This document shows positions 44,434 through 53,853 of a stretch of DNA of 64,000 nt, in pieces. Under the pieces are notes generated by a model. That model made no database searches, was not told where the DNA came from, and was given only the letters and a program-made list of their open reading frames with translations. How positions within the stretch are numbered: the first letter of the stretch is position 1; the number at the start of each line of letters is the position of its first letter. The position numbers and the translations under genes were made by a program. This DNA is from Actinomycetes bacterium (GTDB lineage: Bacteria; Actinomycetota; Acidimicrobiia; Acidimicrobiales; Ilumatobacteraceae), in contig BJGC01000002.1 of NCBI GenBank assembly GCA_014190235.1, forward strand, positions 1-64,000, read 5' to 3'.

Positions 44434-45581
44434 TTTGCGATGGCCTGAAAAGTAGCCAGAAGTGCTCGTCCTGCGCGCGAGTCACCTGTGGTGGTATCGC
44501 TCATCTTGTTCATGACATAGGCATATGTCATTGAGGCATCCAGATCGTTCACAACCAATGAACCTCCCCACCCTCCCCAAAAACACGCACGCTCATTCGG
44601 GCTCACGACCGAATGACGCGACTTCAACCCGTAACCAAGTCCAAGCACGATCGGGGTTCCGAGCACGAGATCTTTACCAGAAGCCTGTATTTCGAAAACT
44701 TTTTCACATGTTTGGGGTGAGAGAAAAGTTTTGCCATGCATTGATCCGCCGTGCGACAAAATTGATTGCACTAACGCGACTGAGCGTGCGTTGCCATGAC
44801 CATTGGCTGCAGGACTCTCACATCGTCGCCACTCGGTCTTCCAAGATGCACGGGCGTCCATGAGTGGATTGCCGTAACAACGTGCCGCTACAGAGGTGTT
44901 GTCGGGATTTGGAGCCACAGCATCTTGTGCGGGAATACATAGCGCCACGCGATGATCGTGTTCTGAACCTGTTCCGATATGAAAATCAGCCGAAAGTGGC
45001 TCCGCAATATTTTGTCGAAAAAATTGACCGAGTGTTTGACCCGTAACTCTGCGCACAACTTCACCAAGCAGGTACCCCTGCGACATGGCGTGATACCCAG
45101 ACTGAGTGCCGGGCTCCCACCACGGAGCTTGCGCCGCTAAGGCCTCTGCACATTTGGCATGATCGAACAAATCTTGCGGAGACATTGTCTCGGTCCAGCC
45201 CGCTAAGCCAGAAGTATGTGACATGAGATGACGTATCTCGATGCTTCCTTTGCCGTTGGCGGCAAATTCTGGCCAACACTTGCTGACTGGATCATGAACT
45301 GATAATTCGCCACTGTCATGCAGCATCAGCATTGTCAAAAACATCATTGTTTTCGTTGTTGACCAAACGTTGACGATGTTGTCTCGTTGCCAGGACACAG
45401 TACGCTCTGGATCTGTGTGGCCACCCCAAATGTCAACTACTACTTCGCCATGATGAATAACCGAGACTGACGCACCTACCTCAAAACCTTTCGTAAAGTT
45501 TTTGGCAAAGGCTTCGCGAACACCCTCGAAACCCTCCTTGACTGTTCCGTGAACTTCAAGCACACTCACCCCCGTCGTCAA
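44430..45581 (-). CDS. Beta-lactamase-family serine hydrolase (EstB-like esterase)
   Basis: The 383-residue protein belongs to the class C beta-lactamase/esterase family. It has the nucleophile motif S74-T-T-K in NVWSTTKTMMFL, the second motif Tyr in SGYHAMSQGYLLGEV and a C-terminal FWGGWGGSLVVND replacing the lactamase KTG box. No signal peptide is visible, which favours an intracellular esterase over a beta-lactamase. There is no ATG near the start; TTG 45581 or GTG 45569 are the candidates. It lies downstream of the arylsulfatase gene with a 28-base gap, so the two are probably cotranscribed. Confidence 0.85.
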   Translation of the reverse strand: MTTGVSVLEVHGTVKEGFEGVREAFAKNFTKGFEVGASVSVIHHGEVVVDIWGGHTDPERTVSWQRDNIVNVWSTTKTMMFLTMLMLHDSGELSVHDPVSKCWPEFAANGKGSIEIRHLMSHTSGLAGWTETMSPQDLFDHAKCAEALAAQAPWWEPGTQSGYHAMSQGYLLGEVVRRVTGQTLGQFFRQNIAEPLSADFHIGTGSEHDHRVALCIPAQDAVAPNPDNTSVAARCYGNPLMDARASWKTEWRRCESPAANGHGNARSVALVQSILSHGGSMHGKTFLSPQTCEKVFEIQASGKDLVLGTPIVLGLGYGLKSRHSVVSPNERACFWGGWGGSLVVNDLDASMTYAYVMNKMSDTTTGDSRAGRALLATFQAIAN

Positions 45582-45609
45582 CCGTACTACCTTCGCTTTG
45601 GGTTGCTAT

Positions 45610-47877
45610 TTACTGACGTCCCATTGTCTCGCGTTGTGACGTTTCGGCGTTAACACTTGCCTCTGCGCGGTTCTCAGTTAGAAGCTGGATATCTAGACGA
45701 TGTATTTTGCCACGGAACGTGAATTCATCTGCGTAGCGCTTGCTGATTGTAGAACCTTCATCGCGACCGATACTCGCCCCGACGCTTGAAATCATGCGCA
45801 TGATGGCAGGGATATGCAATTCGCCAACTTTTTGGTTGTTTACCAAGAGGGCCACCGTGGCATCTTTCTTTGCACGTCGAAACTCGACTCCAACGACGCT
45901 TGTGCCAGATGGAACGTCAAGAGTTGAATCAATAATGCTGTGAGCACCAAAATAGTTATAGTCAAAAACCAACTTATTATTTTGAATAAACAAAGACACT
46001 CCAGAGTTTTCAGTTCCGGTTGAGTACAGCACACCATCATCACCTAATGATCGTGTCAGCGACACACTCATGTCCCAACTTCGCCCTCCAAGGCCAGGTC
46101 CGGCTTGCGTCGGAATTCGGGCGATGGGTGGATAGTACGTGTAATGCCGATCAGGACGATTAGGAGACCGTTCCCCAATCGTTCCGCCAAACAACTCAAC
46201 TCCTCGATCATCTAGAGGAAGGCCATTATGTTGTTCTGCCTCACGCCACCACAGCTCAACAAGTTCAGATAATTTCTCTGGCATCTGTGCCGCAAGATTC
46301 ACACATTCTGAACGATCGACCGCAAGGTTGTACAACTCCCAGTCGTCATCTTCGTACGGCACGTTTGGCGTGTGACGAGTAACTGCCTTCCAGCCGTGTG
46401 CGTAAATCGCTCGATGTCCATGGTTCTCAAAGAACTGGACTGTTTTTTGGGGTTCCGCGTCACCGTTGTTCAGACTGTATGTCAGTGAGGTTCCCGTAAT
46501 CGGAAGTTGTTCAAAACCGCGCAACACGGCGGGTGGGGTCACGCCGAGTGCTTCATAGATAGTTGGGACGATGTCATTGACGCTATGAAACTGGTGTCGC
46601 AACTCACCTTTTGCTTTGATTCCGTTTGGCCAATGCACAACTAACGGAACATGCACGCCACCCTCATGAGTATTTTGTTTGTACCACTTAAATGGCGTAT
46701 TGCCTGCTTGCGCCCATCCCCACGGGTAATTGGAATGACTAGACGGACCACCAATGTCGTCAATGCGATGGATTGCCTCATCAGGCATTTCCATGATCAT
46801 GTTAAAGAACTTCATTTCATGCAACACACCAAAAGGTCCACCCTCTTGACTCGCTCCATTATCTGACTGCAAAAATATGATCGTGTTGTCCAACTCCCCT
46901 AGCTCTGCAAGGCCATCCATTACTCGACCGATTTGTTCATCAGTGTGTTCCAAAAACGCAGCAAAGGCCTCTTGCAAGCGGCATGCCAATCGTTTTTGAT
47001 TGTCTGACAGTGTGCTCCATTCTTCGACGCCAGGATTACGAGGAGCGAGTTGCGTATCGGGCGGAATCACGCCGAGCGATATCTGCCGAGCGAACCATTC
47101 CTGGCGCGCTACGTCCCAACCAGAGTCATAACGCCCCTTATGCTTTTCAAGAAATTTCTGAGGAGCCTGATGAGGGGCATGCGTTGCGCCAAATGCGAGA
47201 TACATAAAAAATGGCCGGTCAGGACGAATCGACTTTGCATCACGAACAAACTCGAGACCGTGATCAACTAAGTCTTCACTGACGTGATACCCATCCTCTA
47301 CCGACCGCGGCACAGGTACATGATGGTTGTCGTATACCAACTCAGGATAAAACTGATCTGTTTCACCATCCAAGAAACCATAAAAGCGATCAAAACCACG
47401 ACCGAGTGGCCATTGATCGAATGGTCCGGCTGCAGATGCGTTTGCCATTTGCGTGAGATGCCATTTGCCAAGAGCAAACGTTGTGAATCCTTCTTCCCGT
47501 AAAACTTCTGCCACTAAACCTGCATGATTTGAGACGTGTCCCCTCATATTTGGGAAGCCGGTATTGAAGTTCGAAACTGACCGCATACCCACCTCGTGCG
47601 AATTGCGGCCTGTCAGTAGTGACGCGCGTGTTGGCGAGCACAGTGGCGTCACATGGTAATTCGTGTAACGCAATCCTCCGTCGGCCAAACGATTGATGTT
47701 TGGCGTATCCAAAGTTGAACCGAAGCAATTGAAATGCGAAAAGCCCAAGTCATCTATCAAAATAATCACAACATTGGGCGTGCCAAGTGGCGGATATGTT
47801 GTCACCTCAAAGACTGGAGTCGAGTCTTTGATTGTCTTGCCAATGACACCTTGAAACGGCTTCTCTGAAACGCCCAT
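45610..47877 (-). CDS. Type I arylsulfatase
   Basis: The 755-residue protein cleaves sulfate esters with a formylglycine nucleophile. The modification motif is CSPTRASLLTGR with Cys80, and the metal-site DDLGFSHFNCFG (42-53), GKWHLTQM and QSDNGASQEGG are in place. A C-terminal extension of about 150 residues (lectin-like beta region, with FIQNNKLVFDYNYFGAH) follows the catalytic domain. No signal peptide is seen, so a cytoplasmic form is likely; a formylglycine-generating enzyme must be encoded elsewhere. It diverges from a DUF1330-TetR-dehalogenase operon with two palindromes between. Confidence 0.93.
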   Translation of the reverse strand: MGVSEKPFQGVIGKTIKDSTPVFEVTTYPPLGTPNVVIILIDDLGFSHFNCFGSTLDTPNINRLADGGLRYTNYHVTPLCSPTRASLLTGRNSHEVGMRSVSNFNTGFPNMRGHVSNHAGLVAEVLREEGFTTFALGKWHLTQMANASAAGPFDQWPLGRGFDRFYGFLDGETDQFYPELVYDNHHVPVPRSVEDGYHVSEDLVDHGLEFVRDAKSIRPDRPFFMYLAFGATHAPHQAPQKFLEKHKGRYDSGWDVARQEWFARQISLGVIPPDTQLAPRNPGVEEWSTLSDNQKRLACRLQEAFAAFLEHTDEQIGRVMDGLAELGELDNTIIFLQSDNGASQEGGPFGVLHEMKFFNMIMEMPDEAIHRIDDIGGPSSHSNYPWGWAQAGNTPFKWYKQNTHEGGVHVPLVVHWPNGIKAKGELRHQFHSVNDIVPTIYEALGVTPPAVLRGFEQLPITGTSLTYSLNNGDAEPQKTVQFFENHGHRAIYAHGWKAVTRHTPNVPYEDDDWELYNLAVDRSECVNLAAQMPEKLSELVELWWREAEQHNGLPLDDRGVELFGGTIGERSPNRPDRHYTYYPPIARIPTQAGPGLGGRSWDMSVSLTRSLGDDGVLYSTGTENSGVSLFIQNNKLVFDYNYFGAHSIIDSTLDVPSGTSVVGVEFRRAKKDATVALLVNNQKVGELHIPAIMRMISSVGASIGRDEGSTISKRYADEFTFRGKIHRLDIQLLTENRAEASVNAETSQRETMGRQ

Positions 47878-47905
47878 TGCTCCCCCTTGACTTGGTTCAA
47901 TCTTT

Positions 47906-47922
47906 TGTCATACTATCTGACA
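47906..47922. promoter_or_regulatory. Candidate operator palindrome 1
   Basis: Inverted repeat TGTCA-N7-TGACA lies between the divergent arylsulfatase and DUF1330-like genes. Its centre is 22 bases (about two helical turns) from a second palindrome. Length and position fit a binding site for the TetR protein encoded at 48702-49322; this is inference. Confidence 0.4.
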
Positions 47923-47927
47923 TATCT

Positions 47928-47944
47928 CCCGTGAACGTCACGGG
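47928..47944. promoter_or_regulatory. Candidate operator palindrome 2
   Basis: Perfect 7-base inverted repeat CCCGTGA-ACG-TCACGGG in the same divergent gap, 23 bases before the ATG at 47967. No T-run follows, so a terminator is unlikely. It is a good candidate for TetR binding. Confidence 0.45.
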
Positions 47945-47966
47945 CGCTTCAACAGCAAGGAACGTC

Positions 47967-48701
47967 ATGTCAGAAAATGACAATACCCAGACGGGCGAAG
48001 CCAGTGCCATAAAACATAAGTACGGCCGTATCAATAAAGAGTATGCGATGCAGTTGGCAACATGTGCGCCCGAGGCAGATGGGCCAATTTACATGGTGAA
48101 TCTCATGAAATATTTTGAGGTCGCACAATATGACGACTCTTCTGCGCCAGCCATCAGTGGTCGTGAAGCTGACGACAAGTACAACCCCGCTTCGGTATTA
48201 AACAAAATCGGAGCAAGCATTGTTTTTGTAGCCGATGTTCTCGAGGATCATGTTGGAGACGAAGACTGGGATCGAATTGCAATTGTCCGCTATGCGACAC
48301 GGTTGTCTTTCATTGAGATGCAGAGTCGTAAAGACTTCGGCGAGAAACATGTTCACAAAGCTGCCGGAATGTTGCGAACGACCCTATTGGCATCGCGTCC
48401 TCTTGATGAATCTCTTGATAAAAGAGATCGGCCTCAACCTCTTGAGTTGCGCTATCTCGTCATGGTGGTGAGACAAACGACAGATCGTGAATCTGTTCTT
48501 GCATCTATCCCCAAGTCAGTCTCCTTCACTGTCGAAGGCACAGTTCTCAGCGATGGTCGATTCTGGGACACCGTCCAACTCATTCCTGTTGCAACACAGA
48601 CTGCTGCCGATGAACTTGCAGCAACTCTTAGTCACCTTGCGGCGGGATCTTCTTACGTCATGACATTACGCGCCTCGATTGACGGATTAACAGCAGCATA
48701 A
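47967..48701 (+). CDS. DUF1330-like protein
   Basis: The 244-residue protein shows a dimeric-barrel pattern like DUF1330: GPIYMVNLMKYFEV near residue 35, an Asp/Tyr-containing EADDKYNPASVLNKIG, VFVADVLEDHVGDEDWDRIAIVRYATRLSF, and LRTTLLASRPL; a second, weaker copy may fill the C-terminal half. Function is unknown; DUF1330 proteins often accompany catabolic genes. The ATG at 47967 is favoured because the longer frame would cover both palindromes and overlap the sulfatase start. Its TAA is directly followed by the tetR ATG, so they form one operon with the dehalogenase. Confidence 0.75.
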   Translation: MSENDNTQTGEASAIKHKYGRINKEYAMQLATCAPEADGPIYMVNLMKYFEVAQYDDSSAPAISGREADDKYNPASVLNKIGASIVFVADVLEDHVGDEDWDRIAIVRYATRLSFIEMQSRKDFGEKHVHKAAGMLRTTLLASRPLDESLDKRDRPQPLELRYLVMVVRQTTDRESVLASIPKSVSFTVEGTVLSDGRFWDTVQLIPVATQTAADELAATLSHLAAGSSYVMTLRASIDGLTAA

Positions 48702-49322
48702 ATGTCGTCCGCTCAGACAGATCATTCCAGTTCCGTTGACGGTCGCAATCTGCGACGCCAACGCAATCGCCAAGCGATTGTCAACGCACTTCTTGAGCTC
48801 TACGAAGAGGGTCGTATCGATGTGAGTGCTGCTCTCATCGTCCAAAGAGCTGGGCTTTCCGAGAGATCGCTATTTCGTTACTTTGACGATCTCAACGATC
48901 TGTATCAAACCGCCTGTGATACTCATTTCGAAAGAATGTCTAAGTACGCCGTTATTGACGCGTATACCAGGGGTTCTTTGACCGAGAAAATCGAACATTT
49001 CGTCGAACAGCGGGCAAGAGTATTTATAGCGACTCGAAATATTGCAATCGTCGCACGTATTCACTCGCGCAATATTGCGCCTGTGCACGAACAGTTACAA
49101 CGGGGGCGAGCTCTCCTGCGTGAGCAGTCTCTCGTGCACTTTCAATCAGAATTCGCTGAGATGGATCGCACTCAACGACTCGCAGTAAGCGCAGCAGTTG
49201 ACGTGTTGGTCTCATTTGAATCATTCGAACTCTTGCGTCATGATCAAGGTCTCACAGTTGACGAGATCAAATCAATACTCTCTCTATCTCTGTCAAAGTT
49301 ATTTTCAAAGGAGTATTCATGA
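48702..49322 (+). CDS. TetR-family transcriptional regulator
   Basis: The 206-residue protein has an N-terminal helix-turn-helix domain: RRQRNRQAIVNALLELYEEGRIDVSAALIVQRAGLSERSLFRYFDDLNDLY in pieces, with recognition helix SERSLFRYF. The rest is a helical ligand domain with no clear similarity. It sits between the DUF1330-like gene and the dehalogenase gene, overlapping the latter as ATGA. Control of this operon and of the divergent sulfatase, via the palindromes at 47906-47944, is the natural inference. Confidence 0.9.
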   Translation: MSSAQTDHSSSVDGRNLRRQRNRQAIVNALLELYEEGRIDVSAALIVQRAGLSERSLFRYFDDLNDLYQTACDTHFERMSKYAVIDAYTRGSLTEKIEHFVEQRARVFIATRNIAIVARIHSRNIAPVHEQLQRGRALLREQSLVHFQSEFAEMDRTQRLAVSAAVDVLVSFESFELLRHDQGLTVDEIKSILSLSLSKLFSKEYS

Positions 49323-50230
49323 AAACACTGCGCACACCCGACGAACGGTTCAATAATCTCGTTGACTACGATTTTGAGCCCCGCTATCTAGAGATTGCCG
49401 ATGGACAAGGCGGCACCTTGCGAATGCACTACCTTGACGAAGGTCCTGCGAACGCTGACCCAATTTTATTGATGCATGGTGAACCATCTTGGTGTTACTT
49501 GTATCGATACATGATCCCCGCCCTAGTTGCGGCAGGACATCGCGTAATTGCTCCGGATCTCATTGGCTTTGGTCGCTCAGATAAACCAACCCAAAAGAGT
49601 GATTACACATACGCACGACATGTCGCCTGGATGAGCGAGGCAATGTTCAAGGTGCTTGATTTGCAACACGCCACATTCTTTGGACAGGACTGGGGAGGTC
49701 TTATCGGCCTACGCCTTGTTGCTGCAGAGCCTGGCCGTTTTGATCGTGTAGTAATCTCAAATACTGGCCTACCTGTTGGCGACGGCAAAATGAGCGATGC
49801 ATTTATGGCGTGGCAGAAATTTTCTCAGGAATCTCCTATATTTCCGATCGGCAAGATCGTCGATGGCGGATCAGCAACAAAACTTTCTGACGACATCATC
49901 GCTGCCTATGACGCACCTTTCCCTGACGAGACATACAAGGAGGGAGCACGAATTTTCCCATCCCTTGTACCTGTGACTGCCGATAATCCAGAGCGCCCTG
50001 CTCAACTAGAGGCATGGAAGTCGTTGCGTGAATTTGAAAAACCTTGGCTCTGCATATTTGGCGACAGTGATCCGGTCACAAAAGGTGGAGACGCAATTTT
50101 TCTTCGCGAGGTACCCGGAACAAAGGGTCAACCACACACCACGATTATCGGCGGCGGGCACATGATTCAAGAAGACAAAGGCCCACAAGTGGCTCAGTTG
50201 ATTAATGATTTTATTGCAAACACTCGCTAA
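49319..50230 (+). CDS. Haloalkane dehalogenase (HLD-I type)
   Basis: The enzyme hydrolyses carbon-halogen bonds of haloalkanes to alcohols. The 303-residue alpha/beta hydrolase has the oxyanion region LMHGEPSWCYLYR (Glu55 and Trp58), the nucleophile in FFGQDWGGLIGLR (Asp124, halide-binding Trp125), AWQKF for the second halide Trp of HLD-I, FGDSDPVTKG with the acid and GGGHMIQED with the His. All catalytic residues of HLD-I enzymes are in place. It is translationally coupled to tetR, which implies substrate-responsive expression. A non-dehalogenating relative (epoxide hydrolase) is less likely given D-W after the elbow and the second Trp. Confidence 0.88.
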   Translation: MKTLRTPDERFNNLVDYDFEPRYLEIADGQGGTLRMHYLDEGPANADPILLMHGEPSWCYLYRYMIPALVAAGHRVIAPDLIGFGRSDKPTQKSDYTYARHVAWMSEAMFKVLDLQHATFFGQDWGGLIGLRLVAAEPGRFDRVVISNTGLPVGDGKMSDAFMAWQKFSQESPIFPIGKIVDGGSATKLSDDIIAAYDAPFPDETYKEGARIFPSLVPVTADNPERPAQLEAWKSLREFEKPWLCIFGDSDPVTKGGDAIFLREVPGTKGQPHTTIIGGGHMIQEDKGPQVAQLINDFIANTR

Positions 50231-50233
50231 GAA

Positions 50234-51142
50234 CTACACAGCAGCAATTGCACCACGGCGTTCTATCTGGCGACGTGCCACTTTGCCGATGCGATCAATG
50301 TTTTTCATGAGATCGTCGCGCGCTTGTTCGGCTGCTGCGTTTAGACCCTCAATTTTGTCGATTGCCCAGTGTCGAAACACCAGAGGAACAATTATTTTTT
50401 CGTGATGAATCGCAAAATCATAGATACCGATACGGGCAATCTGCTTGGCATGTTCGAGGAATCCCGGAATGCCAATACCGGGCATCGAAAATGTGGTGAT
50501 CTGTCGAGTAAGCGCTTGGACGGCTGCCGACGGATCGAGTTCAATCAATTTCGACACAAGATCACGATAAAAAAGATGGTGTCGATTCTCATCTGCAGAC
50601 AAACGCATCATCACGTCGTATCCAGCTGGATCATTGAGCATGGTTCCGGTGTTTCTGTGCGAGATACGAGTCGCTAGTTCTTGTACTGCGACGTAACACA
50701 ATCCATCGGCCGCCGTCTGAGGTTCTGGGACAATCGCCGCGCTGACTTGGGCCATTCGACCATCTTCTAATACCTTGGGATCAACGAGTCCACTGACCGT
50801 GATGTAATCGCGCATCGCTATTGCATGGCGCCCCTCTTCTGCAGTCCAGCGTTGTGCCCATGCACCCCACGCTGAATCGCCTCCGAACATACGCGATATC
50901 GTTCGTGTATACCATGGCAAATTGTCTTCAGTTAACAAATTAACCAGCAGAGCAGAGCGCACTCCTTGCGGCAGCGCTGATTCCCCGTACACAAACCCTC
51001 GATCCGCTAATTGCTCCGCGCGATCCCATGGAACGATCTCATGTGGATACCAGTCCTCGGCAGTTTCAAGATGTCGTTGAAGTAAACGCTCAGCCTCGGG
51101 CTCTAGTTCGGCAAGCAACTCTGCATCATTCACACCTCTCAA
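50234..51142 (-). CDS. Diiron acyl-ACP desaturase-like protein
   Basis: The 302-residue helical protein resembles the soluble acyl-ACP desaturase family. Ligand motifs are TEDNLPWY, the first EExRH in TAEEGRHAIAMRDY, Glu in AVQELATRI and the second DExRHH in SADENRHHLFYRDLV. Mycobacterial DesA1/DesA2 are relatives. It may introduce a double bond into fatty acyl chains. No ATG is close; TTG 51142 or GTG 51133 start the frame. It ends 4 bases after the dehalogenase stop region on the opposite strand and diverges from a PEP-utiliser gene. Confidence 0.88.
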   Translation of the reverse strand: MRGVNDAELLAELEPEAERLLQRHLETAEDWYPHEIVPWDRAEQLADRGFVYGESALPQGVRSALLVNLLTEDNLPWYTRTISRMFGGDSAWGAWAQRWTAEEGRHAIAMRDYITVSGLVDPKVLEDGRMAQVSAAIVPEPQTAADGLCYVAVQELATRISHRNTGTMLNDPAGYDVMMRLSADENRHHLFYRDLVSKLIELDPSAAVQALTRQITTFSMPGIGIPGFLEHAKQIARIGIYDFAIHHEKIIVPLVFRHWAIDKIEGLNAAAEQARDDLMKNIDRIGKVARRQIERRGAIAAV

Positions 51143-51246
51143 CCTAGGCGGTAGCCAACTCGGATGTGGGTTTCAGTGCACAAGATATGCCAATAAGGTG
51201 ACCGCAGACACAATCAAATACAGTGACCCGTACTACTGGGGGATCA

Positions 51247-52947
51247 ATGAAAGATACATGGATTACTGATTGGCCAACGAGCACGCGATTTCCGCACTAC
51301 ACCCGCGCCAATGCCGGAGAAGTGCTCGCCAATCCGGTCAGTCCTTTGGGGTGGACATTTGGATGGGATGGCGGAATCGTTGCCGGATACAAAGCCGGGC
51401 TTATTCGATGCGGACTCTATGAAGACAGCGATTTTGACCCGCATCACCCAGAGTCGGTTGCTTGTTTTGGCGGATATTTCTATATCAATCTCTCAGCAAT
51501 ACGCATGCAAGGCGCACGCAATCCTGCGGCAACAGTCGAAATCCTGGATGTTGCATTCTTTGGGGATCATCCGGATGTTCCGTCATATGTTGCGCATCCA
51601 GATGACGACAAGCCACACCTCTTGCCAAATCTTGAGCGACACAACGAGTGGGTCATGAGTGGTTCTGGCTGGCCAGAACTTGATGTCGACAAAAAAGCAG
51701 CCGCAGATTTGCGCGCGTCGCGGGGAGATCTCAGTGCATACACGATGACACAACTACTGACCCGTGCTCGCAGTATTCAGTCCCAACTCCCCCACTTATT
51801 TTCTCAACATGTCGTATCCGGCACAAGTGCCGCCATGGCGCCAGGACTACTCGGCGTGGTGGCTGCAACATTAAATGACCCAGGGTTGCCAATGGTGTTG
51901 CTCTCAAGCCTCGGTGACGTTGACTCAGCCGACGCTAACTATGCACTATGGGATTTATCGCGTCTTGTTCGTAATAACCCTGCTCTAACGACAGCTTTTA
52001 ATGCAGGTATCGATGGAGTCCTCGATCGCATCGCATCGCAATCGTTTCTTGCGGCATGGAATACATTCCTTTATGAGTTTGGTTCTCGCGGACCAGACGA
52101 ATGGGATCTCGGATCTCCGACCTGGGAAACACATCCACAACTTGCGCTCGCTGCAATCGACCGAGTTCGCCTTCAAGTAGACGCTGAATCGCCTCGTCTA
52201 CGAAACGCAACAAGAGCAACGCAACGAGATGTCCTTATGGCATCTGCGCGCAAACAACTCGTGAGTAATCCAGAAATATTGGCTTTGCTAGAGGCTGGCA
52301 TCACCGCTGGGGCAATGATGGCGCATCGAGAAAGAACAAAGACAACAATTGTTCGCGTCATACACGAAGCGCGCATCGTCTTCCATGAGATTGCGCGTCG
52401 CAACGCACATGCTCACTTAGTTTTTCAAGTGCTTGACTCAGAACTTGACGCATACATCTCTGACCCAGACTCCTTGCTCAGCACTCTGCAGCAACGCCAC
52501 ATCGAGTGGCAAGAGCTCTTTGCTCTGCAGCCGCCATTTATTATTGCGAACGCAACCGTCCCACCCCTAGGGCAATGGCCAAGACGCTCATCAGCCTCAA
52601 TTTCAATAGCCAAACCACACGAAGTACTGCAGGGCGTTTCCGGATCGCCTGGAACCGCCCGTGGTCGCGCCCGAGTTGTGCTTGACCCCAGTGATCCTCA
52701 CGACCTTCAACCAGGAGATGTCTTAGTGGCTCCCTGCACAGACCCAAGTTGGACGCCACTTTTTATGTCGGCCGCTGCAGTCGTGGTCGATGTTGGCGGA
52801 CAAATCAGCCACGCAGTAATCGTGAGCCGCGAACTTGGTTTGCCCTGCGTAATCTCGGTAACAGACGGCACTCGCCGAATCCCTGACGGCGCACTCATCG
52901 AGGTGGACGGGACCTCCGGGACCGTCTCGATTGTGTCTCTGTCATAG
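51247..52947 (+). CDS. PEP-utiliser (dikinase) protein without ATP-grasp domain, copy A
   Basis: The 566-residue protein matches the middle and C-terminal parts of PEP synthase/rifampin phosphotransferase-type dikinases. The substrate-type region begins near residue 15 (PHYTRANAGEVLANPVSPLGW) and the swivelling phosphohistidine domain ends the chain with GSPGTARGRARVV and GGQISHAVIVSRELGLPCV (His522). The N-terminal ATP-binding domain of about 320 residues is absent, and none is encoded in this window. Inference: it receives phosphate from a separate ATP-grasp partner. The ATG at 51247 follows GGGGGA; an upstream GTG is less likely. SDR A follows; a paralogue is at 54633-56387. Confidence 0.83.
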   Translation: MKDTWITDWPTSTRFPHYTRANAGEVLANPVSPLGWTFGWDGGIVAGYKAGLIRCGLYEDSDFDPHHPESVACFGGYFYINLSAIRMQGARNPAATVEILDVAFFGDHPDVPSYVAHPDDDKPHLLPNLERHNEWVMSGSGWPELDVDKKAAADLRASRGDLSAYTMTQLLTRARSIQSQLPHLFSQHVVSGTSAAMAPGLLGVVAATLNDPGLPMVLLSSLGDVDSADANYALWDLSRLVRNNPALTTAFNAGIDGVLDRIASQSFLAAWNTFLYEFGSRGPDEWDLGSPTWETHPQLALAAIDRVRLQVDAESPRLRNATRATQRDVLMASARKQLVSNPEILALLEAGITAGAMMAHRERTKTTIVRVIHEARIVFHEIARRNAHAHLVFQVLDSELDAYISDPDSLLSTLQQRHIEWQELFALQPPFIIANATVPPLGQWPRRSSASISIAKPHEVLQGVSGSPGTARGRARVVLDPSDPHDLQPGDVLVAPCTDPSWTPLFMSAAAVVVDVGGQISHAVIVSRELGLPCVISVTDGTRRIPDGALIEVDGTSGTVSIVSLS

Positions 52948-52958
52948 CCGTTGACCTA

Positions 52959-52983
52959 CGATAAGCACAGGGAGCGTTTATCG
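52959..52983. promoter_or_regulatory. Inverted repeat before SDR A
   Basis: CGATAA and TTATCG form 6-base arms separated by 13 bases in the gap between PEP-utiliser A and SDR A, with a GAGGGGGAATC ribosome site further on. It could be an operator or a small hairpin; no protein can be assigned. Confidence 0.25.
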
Positions 52984-53004
52984 GCTCTGAAATGAGGGGG
53001 AATC

Positions 53005-53784
53005 ATGGGTGTACTTGACGGTCAAGTGGCATGTATCACGGGTGGCACGCGCGGAATTGGTCTAGCCATTGCGAGCGCTTTTCTAGACGAAGGTGCCAAC
53101 GTCGTTATCAATGGTCGTGATGCGGCCAAAGCGCAACGCTCAATGGATGAGCTCGGCGCGGGCGACCGTATTCACTTCATCGGCGGAAACGTCAAAAAAC
53201 GTGAGGACTGTGAAGCAATTGTGAATGGCACCGCGGCGCATTTTGGGCGCCTTGACATCTTGGTGCCAAATGCGGGAGGCGGCAGTGACTACGCACCGAT
53301 TGCTCAGATGACTGATGAGGCCATGCAGGACGCATTGGTCTGGAGTTTTTGGCACACATTTTGGACAATGCGGGCTGCGCTTAATTTGATGATTCCAAAT
53401 AACTCAGGTCGCATTATCGCGATGAGTTCAGTTGAAGGCAAAATGGGCAAGCCGGGGATCTCTAGTTACGTCGTTGCCAAGCACGCCATTAATGGTCTTG
53501 TGAAATCAGCCGCTCAAGAAGTCGGCACACTTGGCATCACGGTGAATGCTTTATGTCCTGGCGCCATCGAAACAGACATCATGAAACAAGACGGACCTGG
53601 TGCTGCTCAGGCAATGGGATTGACATACGAGGGACTTCTTGAAGTGTTCGCTAACGATTCAGCAGTCAAGCGATTGAACGAAGTTCAAGATGTCGCCAAC
53701 GTAGCCGTGCTTCTTGCATCAGAAGCTGGTGCCGGAATCACCGGTTCGCTCATCTCTATTGATGGCGGAACATCGCCCTACTAA
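53005..53784 (+). CDS. Short-chain dehydrogenase/reductase A (tandem pair)
   Basis: The 259-residue SDR has TGGTRGIGLAIASAF, VVINGRD, PNAGGGSDYAPIAQM, Ser in AMSSVEGKMGKPG, active site YVVAK and the ending ITGSLISIDGGTSPY. It follows a GGGGGAATC ribosome site. A 69-base gap separates it from SDR B, with which it shares LDG-ACITGGTR, NGRD, SVEGK-GKPGI, VGTLGITVNA and IETDI, so the two are tandem duplicates. Arg after the second strand (NGRD) hints at NADP(H). The substrate is unknown; PEP-utiliser proteins flank the pair. Confidence 0.88.
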   Translation: MGVLDGQVACITGGTRGIGLAIASAFLDEGANVVINGRDAAKAQRSMDELGAGDRIHFIGGNVKKREDCEAIVNGTAAHFGRLDILVPNAGGGSDYAPIAQMTDEAMQDALVWSFWHTFWTMRAALNLMIPNNSGRIIAMSSVEGKMGKPGISSYVVAKHAINGLVKSAAQEVGTLGITVNALCPGAIETDIMKQDGPGAAQAMGLTYEGLLEVFANDSAVKRLNEVQDVANVAVLLASEAGAGITGSLISIDGGTSPY

Positions 53785-53853
53785 TCAAAGTTCACTTAGA
53801 CAAGTACACATCACGCAACGCCAACAACCACAGAACACATCGGGAGAAACATC

